DNA from: a virus
IMG/VR virus record: IMGVR_UViG_3300010158_000027
Location: 124,001-188,000 of that record
Reading direction: 5' to 3' (one strand)
Length of the DNA stretch: 64,000 nt
Positions 46,884 to 57,049 of this stretch are shown piece by piece. The notes beneath the pieces are model-generated. The model ran no database searches and had not been told where the DNA came from. It was given only the letters and a program-made list of their open reading frames with translations. The number at the start of each line of letters is the position of its first letter. Within the stretch, counting starts at the first letter, position 1. The translations under genes and the position numbers were made by a program.

Positions 46884-47968
46884 TGGCATCAGAGAGAATT
46901 AATATAGTAATATCCCCCGAAATATTAAATAGAGATTTATTTAATATAAATTACGACGGAAATACTTTTGGGATTTATTCTGGAATGACACAAATCTTAA
47001 GTGGAGGGGAAACCGGGGGATCACTCTTAACGGGGTTAACCATACCCATTTTATTTACTGAAACTTTTAATGATTTAGGTTTTTATGATGAATTTGATGG
47101 GTTTATTGATCAGGCGGACACCGTGAACAATTTCATCCTTTCAGGTGACGCCACTAATCCTTATTTGGTTACTCTTTATAATAGTGCAGGATTTAAAACG
47201 AATAATTATTTGGAGGTTTCAAACTACATTGTTGATTGGGGGGATGGAAGTAGCTCAGCAACCTTAAATGTTACATATAATACCCAACCACATTATTACC
47301 CACCAACACCACAAACGTACACAATAAAAATGACCCAAAATAATTTATGGGGAACAACAAATGTGTTTAAAAATGTGACTGTACCATTTACTGGAGTTAC
47401 AGTTAATAACGTTTTAGATAACGTGACATTCACTCAAAACGGAGGAAATTGGTCGGGGATTCCGATAAGTTACGATTTTATATTTACAGGTGATAGCAAT
47501 AACAATATACAAAATCAAATATCAAGTTATTATACTGCAGTGCCTTTTATAGTGTCTGGATTCACTAACTCTAAATTAAATCTTTTAAGAAGGTGGGGAC
47601 CAAACCCATTTACGGTTGGACACATCATGTCTTTAGGGCATAATAAAATTGGGTATGTTGATGAAATTACTGAAACATACACAGCATATACAATAAACAG
47701 TATTAATTACTTTGATTTTAAAGAAAATAAAAAAACCATATTTTTTGTCGAGTCCTCAGGTTTAACCGCTAATGATATGGTGGTTTCGGGATTAACAAAG
47801 GATGAATTATTGCTTGATTTTGTAATGGATCCCGAAGTTCAGTCTGACGTTTTCATACAAAGAGGGAATTATAGCGGTACTGAACAATTACAAAGATTAG
47901 GTGAAGTGGATAATTTAGGTGATTTAATAAGGTACGGTTATGGTTATTTTATATTAAATGAGACATAA
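46883..47968 (+). CDS. Tail protein with PKD-like domain
   Basis: 361 residues, starting one base inside the preceding stop. At about 117-172 is a PKD-like immunoglobulin domain (VDWGDGSSS followed by TYTIKMTQNNLWG), a fold common on secreted and surface proteins of Bacteroidota and in phage fibres. The rest is beta-rich with a SGLT repeat-like turn. The role is probably adhesion or spacer. Confidence 0.55.
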   Translation: MASERINIVISPEILNRDLFNINYDGNTFGIYSGMTQILSGGETGGSLLTGLTIPILFTETFNDLGFYDEFDGFIDQADTVNNFILSGDATNPYLVTLYNSAGFKTNNYLEVSNYIVDWGDGSSSATLNVTYNTQPHYYPPTPQTYTIKMTQNNLWGTTNVFKNVTVPFTGVTVNNVLDNVTFTQNGGNWSGIPISYDFIFTGDSNNNIQNQISSYYTAVPFIVSGFTNSKLNLLRRWGPNPFTVGHIMSLGHNKIGYVDEITETYTAYTINSINYFDFKENKKTIFFVESSGLTANDMVVSGLTKDELLLDFVMDPEVQSDVFIQRGNYSGTEQLQRLGEVDNLGDLIRYGYGYFILNET

Positions 47969-47983
47969 AAGCTCAATAAACTC

Positions 47984-47991
47984 TATTTATA
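47984..47991 (+). promoter_or_regulatory. TATTTATA element
   Basis: TATTTATAAATA, 11 bases before the ATG at 48003; the copy also contains the reverse-orientation TATAAATA. Confidence 0.4.
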
Positions 47992-48002
47992 AATAAAAAA
48001 GA

Positions 48003-48911
48003 ATGGCATTAGGTGCATATGGTATAGTTAGACCCGCAGACGTTTCACCACAAGATGTTGAAATAATATTAAATTACACACCATCAAGGGATGTTACGAA
48101 TAATTTTGTACTTAAAAAATTAGACGCGGCGAGTATTTTAACCCCGTATTTCCACAATAGTGATACGGGGGGAAACGCTAACATCGAAATACTCGGTGGA
48201 TTATATAATCTTAAATTACCCGCAAGTGAATTTAATAAAGTTGGTATATATACTTTGTATGTAAGACCCGCTGAGATAAGAACAAAAATTGAGGATTGTG
48301 GGATTTTATCAGCATTACCGAATGTTAAGGGTATCGTTTTAAATCTTAATAACGTACCACAACAATATAGAAACAAATTCACAAACCAGGGATTGGTTGG
48401 GTTTAGAATTGAATATTTAAATTCTGACGGAACAAAAATTCCCAACTTTTATAGAATAGTAACCTCATCTTTTTTCTGTGAACCGATTATTACTGATCAA
48501 GTAAATACGTCACAAAAAGTGATAAGATATAGATATTTAGAGAATGCTGGTGATTTATTATTTTGTACACTTTCACCATCGGCATCACCAACAAATAAAC
48601 CAAGCGCTACTCCATTTATTGGGCAACCAAACCAAAATATAATAATAACTAATACATTTTTTAATCCAATAACTATGGACATCCAAATCGCGGAGCACGA
48701 TATCGATACTTTGGCTATTGCATTATATGGTAATCAAACTAAGAGTATTGATGATGGTATTTACACACTTTATGATAGTGCAAATAACATATATAAACAG
48801 TACAATCTATTTGAGGTTAGAGACAACTTTAATGAATTATTATATGAGGTTAGACAAGATAGAGGGGTAAACATAGATTTTAGTAAAAACTTTACAAATA
48901 TTATTAGTTAA
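48003..48911 (+). CDS. Tail-tip protein of unknown function
   Basis: 302 residues. The N-terminal half is beta-rich (VEIILNYTPSRDVTNNFVLK; KVGIYTLYVRP). A short Ser/Pro/Thr linker (SPSASPTNKPSATPF, about 196-212) separates it from a C-terminal domain. Its stop overlaps the next start by one base. It resembles fibre adaptor proteins in layout, but no match is recognised. Confidence 0.5.
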   Translation: MALGAYGIVRPADVSPQDVEIILNYTPSRDVTNNFVLKKLDAASILTPYFHNSDTGGNANIEILGGLYNLKLPASEFNKVGIYTLYVRPAEIRTKIEDCGILSALPNVKGIVLNLNNVPQQYRNKFTNQGLVGFRIEYLNSDGTKIPNFYRIVTSSFFCEPIITDQVNTSQKVIRYRYLENAGDLLFCTLSPSASPTNKPSATPFIGQPNQNIIITNTFFNPITMDIQIAEHDIDTLAIALYGNQTKSIDDGIYTLYDSANNIYKQYNLFEVRDNFNELLYEVRQDRGVNIDFSKNFTNIIS

Positions 48912-51898
48912 TGGCAAAAACTAAATATACCTTCCCACCACAACCAGCAATTGGTTCTGCGACGTTTTCTGATGATTTAGTTGGGTTACAATTAGTCGGA
49001 GGGGGAGGATTGACGCTTGGAAATTTTGAATTCACATCAGCAATTACTGAAAAAAACAATCGTTCATTTACCACTGGAGTTTTTTCGGAACCATTTAATT
49101 TAGAGAATTTACAAATCCCTACAATTGAACAAGCAAAGATTTTAATACAAAAAAATTTCCAAGTATATCCTAATTATGACTTATCACAAATTACAAGTTT
49201 TTCTTTGTATGGTTCTTTACAAAAAAGGATGTCAGCATCCATCACTAAGATAATTAACTTTTTCCCGGCAGCGATACAGGTCGACACGGTAAATTATGCG
49301 CTACAAACGGGGAATACCGCCAGTAATATAGTATATGATGAGATAGCTCATGAAACGTCATTTGATATTGATGTCACCTACCTTAAAAACCCATTTGATA
49401 TTGATTATTCGTTAAATGCTAATAAAAACATTTCGGCAAGACCGATGAAGGTTTCTAAATATAGAAATTTATCTAGTTATTATACTGACTTTTCGTTATA
49501 TATCGAAAACTTTGATGTCGAATATAAAGTCGTTGATTTTGACGCATCACCAACCCTTACTGGGGGTACGGTGACGGTTTACGTCGAAGGGAAACCATTT
49601 ACGTCGACAACAACAACGGACACGTTAATACTTAAACCTAACGATTTAGTCACCGAAAAAGTTTTTAGTGATGATTTTGATGTGGTTGAGGATTATATGT
49701 TAAATAGGGTTTCAAACCCATTATATACTACGGTTTTTAAATATCCCGACTACGACAGTAACGGTAATTTCGTTATGTATACTAAAAAAGTTGTGTGGAA
49801 TTTAGATGGTTTATGGAATTTAGATATTAGAACTGAATTGTTTGATACGTATCTTGCAAACATAAATTACATTGCCGAAGCTTTAGATGTCTATAAAACG
49901 AATTTAATTAGTAGGTTTTTAACTTCAGGGTCATTAAAAGAATTTGATACCCAAGATCAAAAGGTTGAAAAAGTATTACAATTATATGGTAGAAGTTTTG
50001 ATGAAGTTAAAACGTTCGTCGATTCACTTACACATATGACTTCAGTTAATTATGTTGTTGGGGATGACATACCGTCACAATTATTAAAAAATTTAGCACA
50101 AACATTAGGTATAAATACTAATATGTCACCCATAACTAACGACTCTTTGTTGGGTACGATATTCTCAACGGCAACTGAAGTTATATATCCTGGACAATTA
50201 AACCAACAAACCCCTGCGGAATTAAACTACCAGTTTTATAGAAATATAATATTAAATTCTGGATTTTTATTTAGATCTAAAGGTACTAGGAAATCGATAG
50301 AATATATTTTAAGAATGGTAGGTGCGCCTGAGGCGTTAATAGAATTTAATGAATATATCTACATCGCCGATCAAAAAATATCGTTAGATGAGTTTAATGA
50401 GCAATACATTCAAATATCGGGAGGTACTCAATACGTTGAATCACCAGCGTATTTAACGAGTAACACCTTTAAGATTTTAGGAACACAATATACAGGATTC
50501 ACATCTAGTGGGTTTTTAAGACAATCTAATTTAGATTTAATATATTATCCGTTTAATCTTGATACTGGGTATCCTCAGCGTCCTGAGTATACCGACGATT
50601 ACTTCTTTCAAAAAGGAGCGGGATGGTTTGAAGTCACTCCCGATCATCGATCAAGTGAGCAGATTAATACCTCATTATCTAATTTCAATGTCAGTCCCGC
50701 AGTTATTAAAACTAGTTTAAAACCATTCACATATGGGGAGGATTATTTGGACAGGTTTAGAAAGTTCCCATTTTTAGAAATTGGGTATAATTTAACAAAA
50801 ACAATAGATAATAAGAAGTCGTGGAAAGCTGACGAAGTGGGGTTAAGGAAATATAACGAATCCCTATCCCAAACAAATTATTATGTTGAGGACGAAAGGT
50901 TAGTGTTGAATGTTAAAAACATGGAGGTTTATTTGAACATGGGTCAAGGTATCACTTATGATATTTGGGAAATGTCATCTAAATATGGTTATCCAATCCC
51001 AAATTCGGGATTAACGGCACCATACCCAACGCCAGGGCTTAATGACTGGACGGTTATTAACCCTAAACCTGATAAGAAAACATTTGCGGAGTTTGCCCAA
51101 ACATTCTATAATAATTTAATAAATGTTAGAAATAGACAAACCATATTTGATGGTAAAACGGGCGGGTATCCGGCTCTACAGTCTATTTTTTGGAAATATT
51201 TACAAACCGATCAAACTATAAACATACCGAATAATAAATTCACCTACCAAAAAATGATTGATTTCACTTTAGGTTTAGGTGACTATTGGGTGAGGTTCTT
51301 AGAGCAATTTGTACCAGCAACCACTATTTGGAATACGGGGCAAAAAATGGACAACTCAATATTTCACAGACAAAAAGTTGTTTGGAGAAGACAAAGGAGT
51401 TGTGAATACATTGCGTTGTCTTGTATACCATGTGAGTATAATGGACAACCTTATACGTATGATTGTATCGATCAAACAACACAATGTACTTTACCAACAT
51501 TTGACCCAGCATCGGTTTTAAACCAAAAAGTACAACAGTTGTACGCATCTTCAGGGTTTACGAGTACCGATTGTGACGTCACTACAATAATTGCTAATTG
51601 GTCGGTAGTTTTAAAATTGAAAGATATTGTAACGAATGTTGAAACCACATTAATTGATGAACCTATTTTTACGTCCTACGGACAAAGCGCAATCGACACG
51701 TCGACGAACCTACCGGTTTCATATTATAACATTATAAACTATATTGACAATGCCCTCGAGTATTTATATCAAAACGGATTAAACTACTCTTTTGTTGGGG
51801 GAACCCTAATTATTAGTAACTCATCTTGTTACGATAATTTTACAAATAAACAATTAAACCTAAATATTGGTTTAAACATACAAATTAATTGTGGATAA
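48911..51898 (+). CDS. Large baseplate-associated protein
   Basis: 995 residues. Mid-protein helices (LFDTYLANINYIAEALDVYK, then VEKVLQLYGRSFDEVKTFVD, IPSQLLKNLAQTLGI) and the segment FRSKGTRKSIEYILRMVGAP look like a P2 gpI-type or wedge-type tail protein that links fibres to the baseplate. The last 150 residues are Cys-containing (CEYIALSCIPCEYNG). One-base overlaps with both neighbours couple it to them. Equivalence to any T4 gene is not claimed. Confidence 0.5.
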   Translation: MAKTKYTFPPQPAIGSATFSDDLVGLQLVGGGGLTLGNFEFTSAITEKNNRSFTTGVFSEPFNLENLQIPTIEQAKILIQKNFQVYPNYDLSQITSFSLYGSLQKRMSASITKIINFFPAAIQVDTVNYALQTGNTASNIVYDEIAHETSFDIDVTYLKNPFDIDYSLNANKNISARPMKVSKYRNLSSYYTDFSLYIENFDVEYKVVDFDASPTLTGGTVTVYVEGKPFTSTTTTDTLILKPNDLVTEKVFSDDFDVVEDYMLNRVSNPLYTTVFKYPDYDSNGNFVMYTKKVVWNLDGLWNLDIRTELFDTYLANINYIAEALDVYKTNLISRFLTSGSLKEFDTQDQKVEKVLQLYGRSFDEVKTFVDSLTHMTSVNYVVGDDIPSQLLKNLAQTLGINTNMSPITNDSLLGTIFSTATEVIYPGQLNQQTPAELNYQFYRNIILNSGFLFRSKGTRKSIEYILRMVGAPEALIEFNEYIYIADQKISLDEFNEQYIQISGGTQYVESPAYLTSNTFKILGTQYTGFTSSGFLRQSNLDLIYYPFNLDTGYPQRPEYTDDYFFQKGAGWFEVTPDHRSSEQINTSLSNFNVSPAVIKTSLKPFTYGEDYLDRFRKFPFLEIGYNLTKTIDNKKSWKADEVGLRKYNESLSQTNYYVEDERLVLNVKNMEVYLNMGQGITYDIWEMSSKYGYPIPNSGLTAPYPTPGLNDWTVINPKPDKKTFAEFAQTFYNNLINVRNRQTIFDGKTGGYPALQSIFWKYLQTDQTINIPNNKFTYQKMIDFTLGLGDYWVRFLEQFVPATTIWNTGQKMDNSIFHRQKVVWRRQRSCEYIALSCIPCEYNGQPYTYDCIDQTTQCTLPTFDPASVLNQKVQQLYASSGFTSTDCDVTTIIANWSVVLKLKDIVTNVETTLIDEPIFTSYGQSAIDTSTNLPVSYYNIINYIDNALEYLYQNGLNYSFVGGTLIISNSSCYDNFTNKQLNLNIGLNIQINCG

Positions 51899-54816
51899 TG
51901 GCTTGTATTTCAGGTTATACTAACGACGTATATTATAGTTATTTTGATTGTTGCGGTAACTTACAAACAGGTATTGGACCATTGTACCAATCTGTCTGCG
52001 TTGACCAATCATTATCGGGTAGTGCCGTTGGGGTTTATTTGGACCCACTTTCGGCTTGTACCCAAAATTGTAATACTGGACCCTTAAGTTATAATTTTAT
52101 AACGAGTGGTAATTGTGGTACAATTTCTGCGGGAACAATAACCGTTAATGTCTATGGGGGATCACAACCATATACGATTGATAATGTAAGTCCGGGTAGT
52201 ATATCTGCTCAGACAAACACATCACAATTTGTCTTTACTGGGTTAACGGGAGGGACATACGTTTTTAGAATAAATGACAGTTTAGGGTTACAAAATAGTG
52301 AAGTTTACTTTAATGCTGTGATATCCGAATGTTATACCGCCACAGTGACGTCCGTAACGGGAACAACTTGTGGATTGAGTAACGGAGCTATGGTTGTTAA
52401 TTCGACATCGACATCGGCACCTTATAAATTAGTTATTAATAAAGACGGGAATTTTAATTCAATACTTGACGCCACATCTTTACCTTATACTGTGACTGGT
52501 TTGGATGATGGTATATATGATGTTTTAATATACGATTATGGGTTTACCACGGCAAGAACTGAAAACGTAATTATTAGTGGGAGTACGGGGATTGACTACG
52601 GTTTTTGGGTGGTTAACGCGGCGAACTGTGTTACCAACGGAGGAAAGGCGGCAGTTACTGGTACAACAGGTACGGGTCCGTTTACTTATCTTTGGTCTAA
52701 TGGGCAAACGGGGCAGTTGGCAACGGGACTAACTCAGGGAGTTTTGTCTGTGTTAGTTACCGATTATTATGGGTGTACAACCGAAAAACAAGTTTTAATA
52801 GGACAGGCACTTCCTTTAGGTGTCGGACTAACAACGTCAATAAACCCATCTTGTAGTGGTAGTGACGGATCATTAACATTTAATTTAACTGGAGGTACCG
52901 CACCTTTTTATTATTCGGCAAACACTGGAACTGTTGGTTACACGTTATCTAATAGTTTTACATTGGATAATTTAGCGAGTGGTTCATATGTTGTGAATAT
53001 TAGAGATGCTAACTTTTGTGAGCTAGTTGTTGGTGGGTTTCTAATATCTCAAAACGGATTTTATAATGTAAGTAATACTATCACTAATTCTGTTTGTAAT
53101 CAAAACTCCGGTAAAATTAGTACAACATTAAACGGAACTTTTGGGAATTATATATACGCATTAACGGGACTAACAACCAATGAAGTTAGAAATACCGTAT
53201 CGACAAATCAAACGAACTTATTTGATAATTTACCTAACGATACATACCTACTATTCATATCGGGACAAAACACGACATGTATATATAGTGAAACTATTGT
53301 TGTTTCGTCACAAGAGAAGTTTTCAGTTAATGTTTCATTAACCGGATCAACGTGTGGAACACCAAATGGGGTTGCGATGATTAACGTGGGTACTGGCTAC
53401 ACTAATTGGGATACGGGTAACGGATTATTAGATTATTCGTTAAGTAATGGACAGCAAGTGTATGACATTAATTTATCCGCATTTACATATACTAATTTAG
53501 TGGCTGGAACTTATACTTTAAATGTTACCGATGAGAGTAATTGTACTGTCAGTAAAACATTTACAATCGCTTTGGGTGGGACTTTAAATAGTTCCATTTT
53601 AACTAACGATTGCCAAGGTGGTGGAGCGGGTTCTGCAAATGTTATAATTTTTGGTGGTGAGCCACCATTCACATATATATGGTCAAATAACGTACCTATA
53701 GGTGAAACCGGTAATACCGTAAATAACCTTACTGGTGGATCATATAGTGTCGAAGTGGTTGATGGTAGTGGATGTACAAAATACCACAATTTTACAATAG
53801 ATTGTACATCGACACTGGTTACTGGTGATACCACTTATAGTATCTGTAGTTCTCAGTTCACAACAACAACGGGAACAAAAAGAGGTATATCAGAAATGTT
53901 AAGTGAAGGGTTTTTAGATTTAACCACCGGTTATACTAATTGTATATTAAATTCGGTAACTTTAAATTGTAATATAACTCTAAACGGTAGTGGTTATAGT
54001 CAGAGTTTTGTTATTGCTAATGACGAGATTTGGAGAGAATCTATTGAAACGATTTTAGCGTCAATACCCGAAGTTGGTAGTTATGATGTTAATTTATTAA
54101 ATAATACGTTAACCATAAAATCTAATTGCACCAACGGGGGGATTGACCCAATTGGTAATGGTGAGTTTGTTTTAGAACTTGAAATAAATTACGATATAAG
54201 TTGTGAAGGTGTTTTACCGGCACCGACACCTACACCAACAGCAGTACCATACCCACTTTTCTTTGTGAAGGCTTGTTGTGTATTGGATAGTGATGGTATT
54301 ATGGGGTTACCTGCAGTTTTTGCTACGGGTACTAGAATTGTGGGTACTAATGGTAAATGTTATCAAAAATCATCAGCTAGTGTTGGACCAGCAACTCTGA
54401 CTTGGGATGGTGGTACTACATATGTGGATTGTCCTAGTTGTTTAAGTGTACATCCATGTCCAACACCAATACCTACGGCAACACCAACGCCAACACCTAC
54501 ACCTACAGGTATGCCGAGCTACACAACATGGTACGGTACTGGTAATATGGTTTCACAACCATACGCTGGTCTGGCTTGTAGTGAAGTAAATTGCTCAACA
54601 CAATTCTACACTACGGGATTAACTTTAAATGTTGGTGACGTTATTTATTTGGACGCAGCATTGACGACAAATATAGGTGGTTTAGCGGTTAATTATGGAC
54701 CATCCAGCGGTGGGTGGGGAGTTATGTTCTTATCTAATGATTGTCCAATTGTTGGGTCGAGAACGATAACTAAAGTAAACAATCTAGGTAAAATCATATT
54801 AAAATACACTTGTTAA
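51898..54816 (+). CDS. Adhesin-like fibre with SprB repeats and Thr-Pro linkers
   Basis: 972 residues from ATG 51898, which overlaps the preceding TAA by one base; a TTG nine bases upstream is not needed. After a Cys-rich N-terminal module (FDCCGNLQTG) come about seven repeats of 70-85 residues of the SprB type, clearest at about 237-300 (GPFTYLWSNGQTGQLATGLT then VTDYYGCTT) and 561-638 (PPFTYIWSNN ... GGSYSVEVVDGSGC). Thr-Pro linkers at about 776-785 and 855-873 flank a Cys module (GKCY ... CPSCL). SprB repeats form the long gliding adhesins of Flavobacteriia. The protein is probably a tail fibre or appendage that contacts the host surface. Confidence 0.7.
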   Translation: MACISGYTNDVYYSYFDCCGNLQTGIGPLYQSVCVDQSLSGSAVGVYLDPLSACTQNCNTGPLSYNFITSGNCGTISAGTITVNVYGGSQPYTIDNVSPGSISAQTNTSQFVFTGLTGGTYVFRINDSLGLQNSEVYFNAVISECYTATVTSVTGTTCGLSNGAMVVNSTSTSAPYKLVINKDGNFNSILDATSLPYTVTGLDDGIYDVLIYDYGFTTARTENVIISGSTGIDYGFWVVNAANCVTNGGKAAVTGTTGTGPFTYLWSNGQTGQLATGLTQGVLSVLVTDYYGCTTEKQVLIGQALPLGVGLTTSINPSCSGSDGSLTFNLTGGTAPFYYSANTGTVGYTLSNSFTLDNLASGSYVVNIRDANFCELVVGGFLISQNGFYNVSNTITNSVCNQNSGKISTTLNGTFGNYIYALTGLTTNEVRNTVSTNQTNLFDNLPNDTYLLFISGQNTTCIYSETIVVSSQEKFSVNVSLTGSTCGTPNGVAMINVGTGYTNWDTGNGLLDYSLSNGQQVYDINLSAFTYTNLVAGTYTLNVTDESNCTVSKTFTIALGGTLNSSILTNDCQGGGAGSANVIIFGGEPPFTYIWSNNVPIGETGNTVNNLTGGSYSVEVVDGSGCTKYHNFTIDCTSTLVTGDTTYSICSSQFTTTTGTKRGISEMLSEGFLDLTTGYTNCILNSVTLNCNITLNGSGYSQSFVIANDEIWRESIETILASIPEVGSYDVNLLNNTLTIKSNCTNGGIDPIGNGEFVLELEINYDISCEGVLPAPTPTPTAVPYPLFFVKACCVLDSDGIMGLPAVFATGTRIVGTNGKCYQKSSASVGPATLTWDGGTTYVDCPSCLSVHPCPTPIPTATPTPTPTPTGMPSYTTWYGTGNMVSQPYAGLACSEVNCSTQFYTTGLTLNVGDVIYLDAALTTNIGGLAVNYGPSSGGWGVMFLSNDCPIVGSRTITKVNNLGKIILKYTC

Positions 54817-54819
54817 AAG

Positions 54820-55107
54820 ATGCCATACTCCATAGATATATCTAATATTGTTGGTGGGACACCACCATATAGTCTTTATGTGTGTGATGAAAACATGAAT
54901 AACTGTTTTTTGTTAGGACCAACAGGGGGGACGTATTATTTTAATTCTTTTTTTTCTGGAGCACAAACTCTAATAATTAAAATTGTTGACAGTACGGGGT
55001 GTCTCACATTTAAGTACATTTATTGTGATATTGATACTTTCTTTATTTTAACTGAGACTGAACTCATAATAACCACAGAAAGTGGGGATGAATTAGTATG
55101 GATATAA
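54820..55107 (+). CDS. Small SprB-like single-domain protein
   Basis: 95 residues, 3 bases after the previous stop. It contains one repeat-like unit ([18 protein letters not shown], later IKIVDSTGC) and a short acidic end ([10 protein letters not shown]). Paralogues are at 55109 and 59527. Perhaps a cap or a free copy of the fibre module. Confidence 0.6.
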   Translation: MPYSIDISNIVGGTPPYSLYVCDENMNNCFLLGPTGGTYYFNSFFSGAQTLIIKIVDSTGCLTFKYIYCDIDTFFILTETELIITTESGDELVWI

Positions 55108-55108
55108 A

Positions 55109-55714
55109 ATGATTATTGAAATAACGGGGGTTACAAATGGTAATGGACCATATGACATTTATTTATGTGATTCGGGGTTAACGGGTTGCTTTTATGTGTC
55201 TGGAGTTACCACTATACCACCAACAATAACCATTGATAGTAATAATTTTTTTCCAGGTGTTGACCCTCTAAAGGTGAAGATTATTAATAGTATTGGGTGT
55301 ACGGATGTTATGGACGTTACTTGTATACCAACACCAACACCAACCCCTACGGCGACACCAACCCCGACAGCCACGCCAACTGCGACACCAACACCTACGG
55401 CAACAGCAACACCAACGCCAACACCTACCCCAACACTGGCTCCCCTCGATTTCCAAACCTTAGTTATTTGTTCATTACCTTCAGGTATCCTTGTCCAACT
55501 TAACACTATAACAGGAGGGGTTCCGCCTTATGATGGTGGATCTACCGTATTCTCAACCCAAGCTGCCGCGTTATTAAACACGTCATGGATATTAAACGTT
55601 GGTAATATTAGTTATGGGGTTTCTAGTTTGGCTGACGACACCTATTGGTTAGTTGTAAAAGACTCTGTAGGTACTATATTAGCAAAATCTGTAACAACGA
55701 CTTGTTATCCGTAA
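55109..55714 (+). CDS. SprB-like module with Thr-Pro mucin-like linker
   Basis: 201 residues. Unit one (about 1-72) is SprB-like ([18 protein letters not shown] ... INSIGCTDV); residues 74-113 are almost only Thr, Pro and Ala; unit two (about 114-201) is another such domain (GGVPPYDGG ... LVVKDSVG). It is the gene immediately before the glycosyltransferase pair. The linker would be an extended, Thr-rich stalk and a plausible O-glycosylation target. Confidence 0.65.
   Translation: MIIEITGVTNGNGPYDIYLCDSGLTGCFYVSGVTTIPPTITIDSNNFFPGVDPLKVKIINSIGCTDVMDVTCIPTPTPTPTATPTPTATPTATPTPTATATPTPTPTPTLAPLDFQTLVICSLPSGILVQLNTITGGVPPYDGGSTVFSTQAAALLNTSWILNVGNISYGVSSLADDTYWLVVKDSVGTILAKSVTTTCYP
55327..55445 (+). 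repeat. Thr-Pro coding repeat, synonymously diversified
   Basis: ACN-CCN and ACN-GCN codon pairs with all four third bases mixed, so protein is repetitive but DNA is not identical between units. Similar blocks lie at 54223-54252, 54460-54515, 58474-58555, 58591-58648 and 58927-59010. Confidence 0.8.
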
Positions 55715-55798
55715 CGACGTAAACTAAAATATTCGTAAATTTTAATTATTACTACCCTTTTTGTTGGATTTACGTTATTTTTTGAATAAAAATTAAAC

Positions 55799-57049
55799 AT
55801 GAATACAATTTTTATTCAAATTGCTGCCTATCGAGATCCCCAACTTAATATAACAATTAAAGACTGTATTAAAAACGCTAAACACCCTAAAAATTTAGTG
55901 TTTGGTGTTTGTAATCAATTTCACCCAGACGATGAATTTAATATTGATGAATACCAAAATGACGAAGGATTTAGAATTGAGAATGTCCTTTATTCCAACT
56001 CTAAAGGGACTTGTTGGGCTAGAAACTTATTACAACAAAGATATAGTGGAGAAACATATACTCTACAAGTGGATTCCCATATGAGATTCGCACCCAATTG
56101 GGATGTTGAACTAATTAAAATGATTAAACAACTACAAAAGAAAGGATTTAAGAAACCCCTTTTAACTGGATACGTTTCCTCTTTTGATCCTGAGAATGAC
56201 CCGGCAGGTAGAGTCCAAGATCCTTGGAGGATGTCATTTGATAGATTTATACCTGAAGGTGCCGTATTTTTCTTACCCGAAACGATTCCGAATTGGCAAA
56301 CATTAACGGAACCAGTTCCTGCTAGATTCTACTCAGCACATTTTTGTTTTACATTAGGAATCTTTAGTCAGGAGGTACAACATGATAATGAATTTTATTT
56401 CCACGGCGAAGAAATTGCTGTGGGTGTTAGAGCATACACTCACGGGTATGATTTATTTCATCCACACAAAACTTTAATTTGGCACGAATATACTCGTAAA
56501 AACCGAGTTAAAAGTTGGGACGACGATAAAGAGTGGGGTAAAAAAAATGAATCAGCACATTTAAAAAACAGAAAACTATTCTCAATGGATGGTGAGGTTT
56601 ATAACCCAGATGAGTTCGGAAAATACGGTTTCGGAACTGAAAGGACACTTAGGGATTATGAAATTTATTCTGGATTACTTTTTTCAAAAAGAGCGACACA
56701 ACAATATACCATAGATAAACACTACCCACCAAATCCCTATGATTATAAAACCGAAGAAGAGTGGGTTAATAGTTTTTCATCTATTTTTAAACATTGTATT
56801 GATGTGTATCGTGGTAGTTTAACGGACACGGATTACGATTTTTGGGCGGTAATATTTTTAGATAAAAATGGAGATGAAATCTTTAGAAAGGATGCCGATA
56901 AGAACGAAATTAGTGGTATTTTAACTAAACAAGGTGATTTTGTTAATATTTGGAGAGAATTTAATACAACAATTAAACCATCAGAATGGGTTGTTTGGTT
57001 ACATACAGAATCAAAAGGTTGGGGTGAAAAAATAACGGGGAAATTATGA
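55799..57049 (+). CDS. GlcNAc-transferase-like glycosyltransferase (PF11397/GT60 type)
   Basis: 416 residues. It starts IFIQIAAYRDPQL-x-x-T-I, has SKGTCWARN, the metal/sugar-nucleotide motif QVDSHMRF (D92-S-H94) and later FHGEEIAVGVRAYTHGYDLF plus HEYTRKNR, the layout of the family that includes the Skp1 hydroxyproline GlcNAc-transferases of eukaryotes and many bacterial relatives. It therefore should use a nucleotide sugar (UDP-GlcNAc in known members) on a protein. The acceptor is unknown. It lies between two Thr-Pro-rich fibre genes and overlaps the next glycosyltransferase by four bases (ATGA), so both are made together. Confidence 0.8.
   Translation: MNTIFIQIAAYRDPQLNITIKDCIKNAKHPKNLVFGVCNQFHPDDEFNIDEYQNDEGFRIENVLYSNSKGTCWARNLLQQRYSGETYTLQVDSHMRFAPNWDVELIKMIKQLQKKGFKKPLLTGYVSSFDPENDPAGRVQDPWRMSFDRFIPEGAVFFLPETIPNWQTLTEPVPARFYSAHFCFTLGIFSQEVQHDNEFYFHGEEIAVGVRAYTHGYDLFHPHKTLIWHEYTRKNRVKSWDDDKEWGKKNESAHLKNRKLFSMDGEVYNPDEFGKYGFGTERTLRDYEIYSGLLFSKRATQQYTIDKHYPPNPYDYKTEEEWVNSFSSIFKHCIDVYRGSLTDTDYDFWAVIFLDKNGDEIFRKDADKNEISGILTKQGDFVNIWREFNTTIKPSEWVVWLHTESKGWGEKITGKL

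Noticed and set aside
55192-55506. Antisense and alternative frames across the Thr-Pro repeats
   Set aside because: Val/Gly or Asn/Thr-rich frames are by-products of the repeat; same for 59819-60118, 59980-60252 and 60398-60685.
55717-55783. Possible terminator after the 55109 gene
   Set aside because: ACGTAAA/TTTACGT stem has a loop of about 45 bases; too weak, although T-rich sequence follows.
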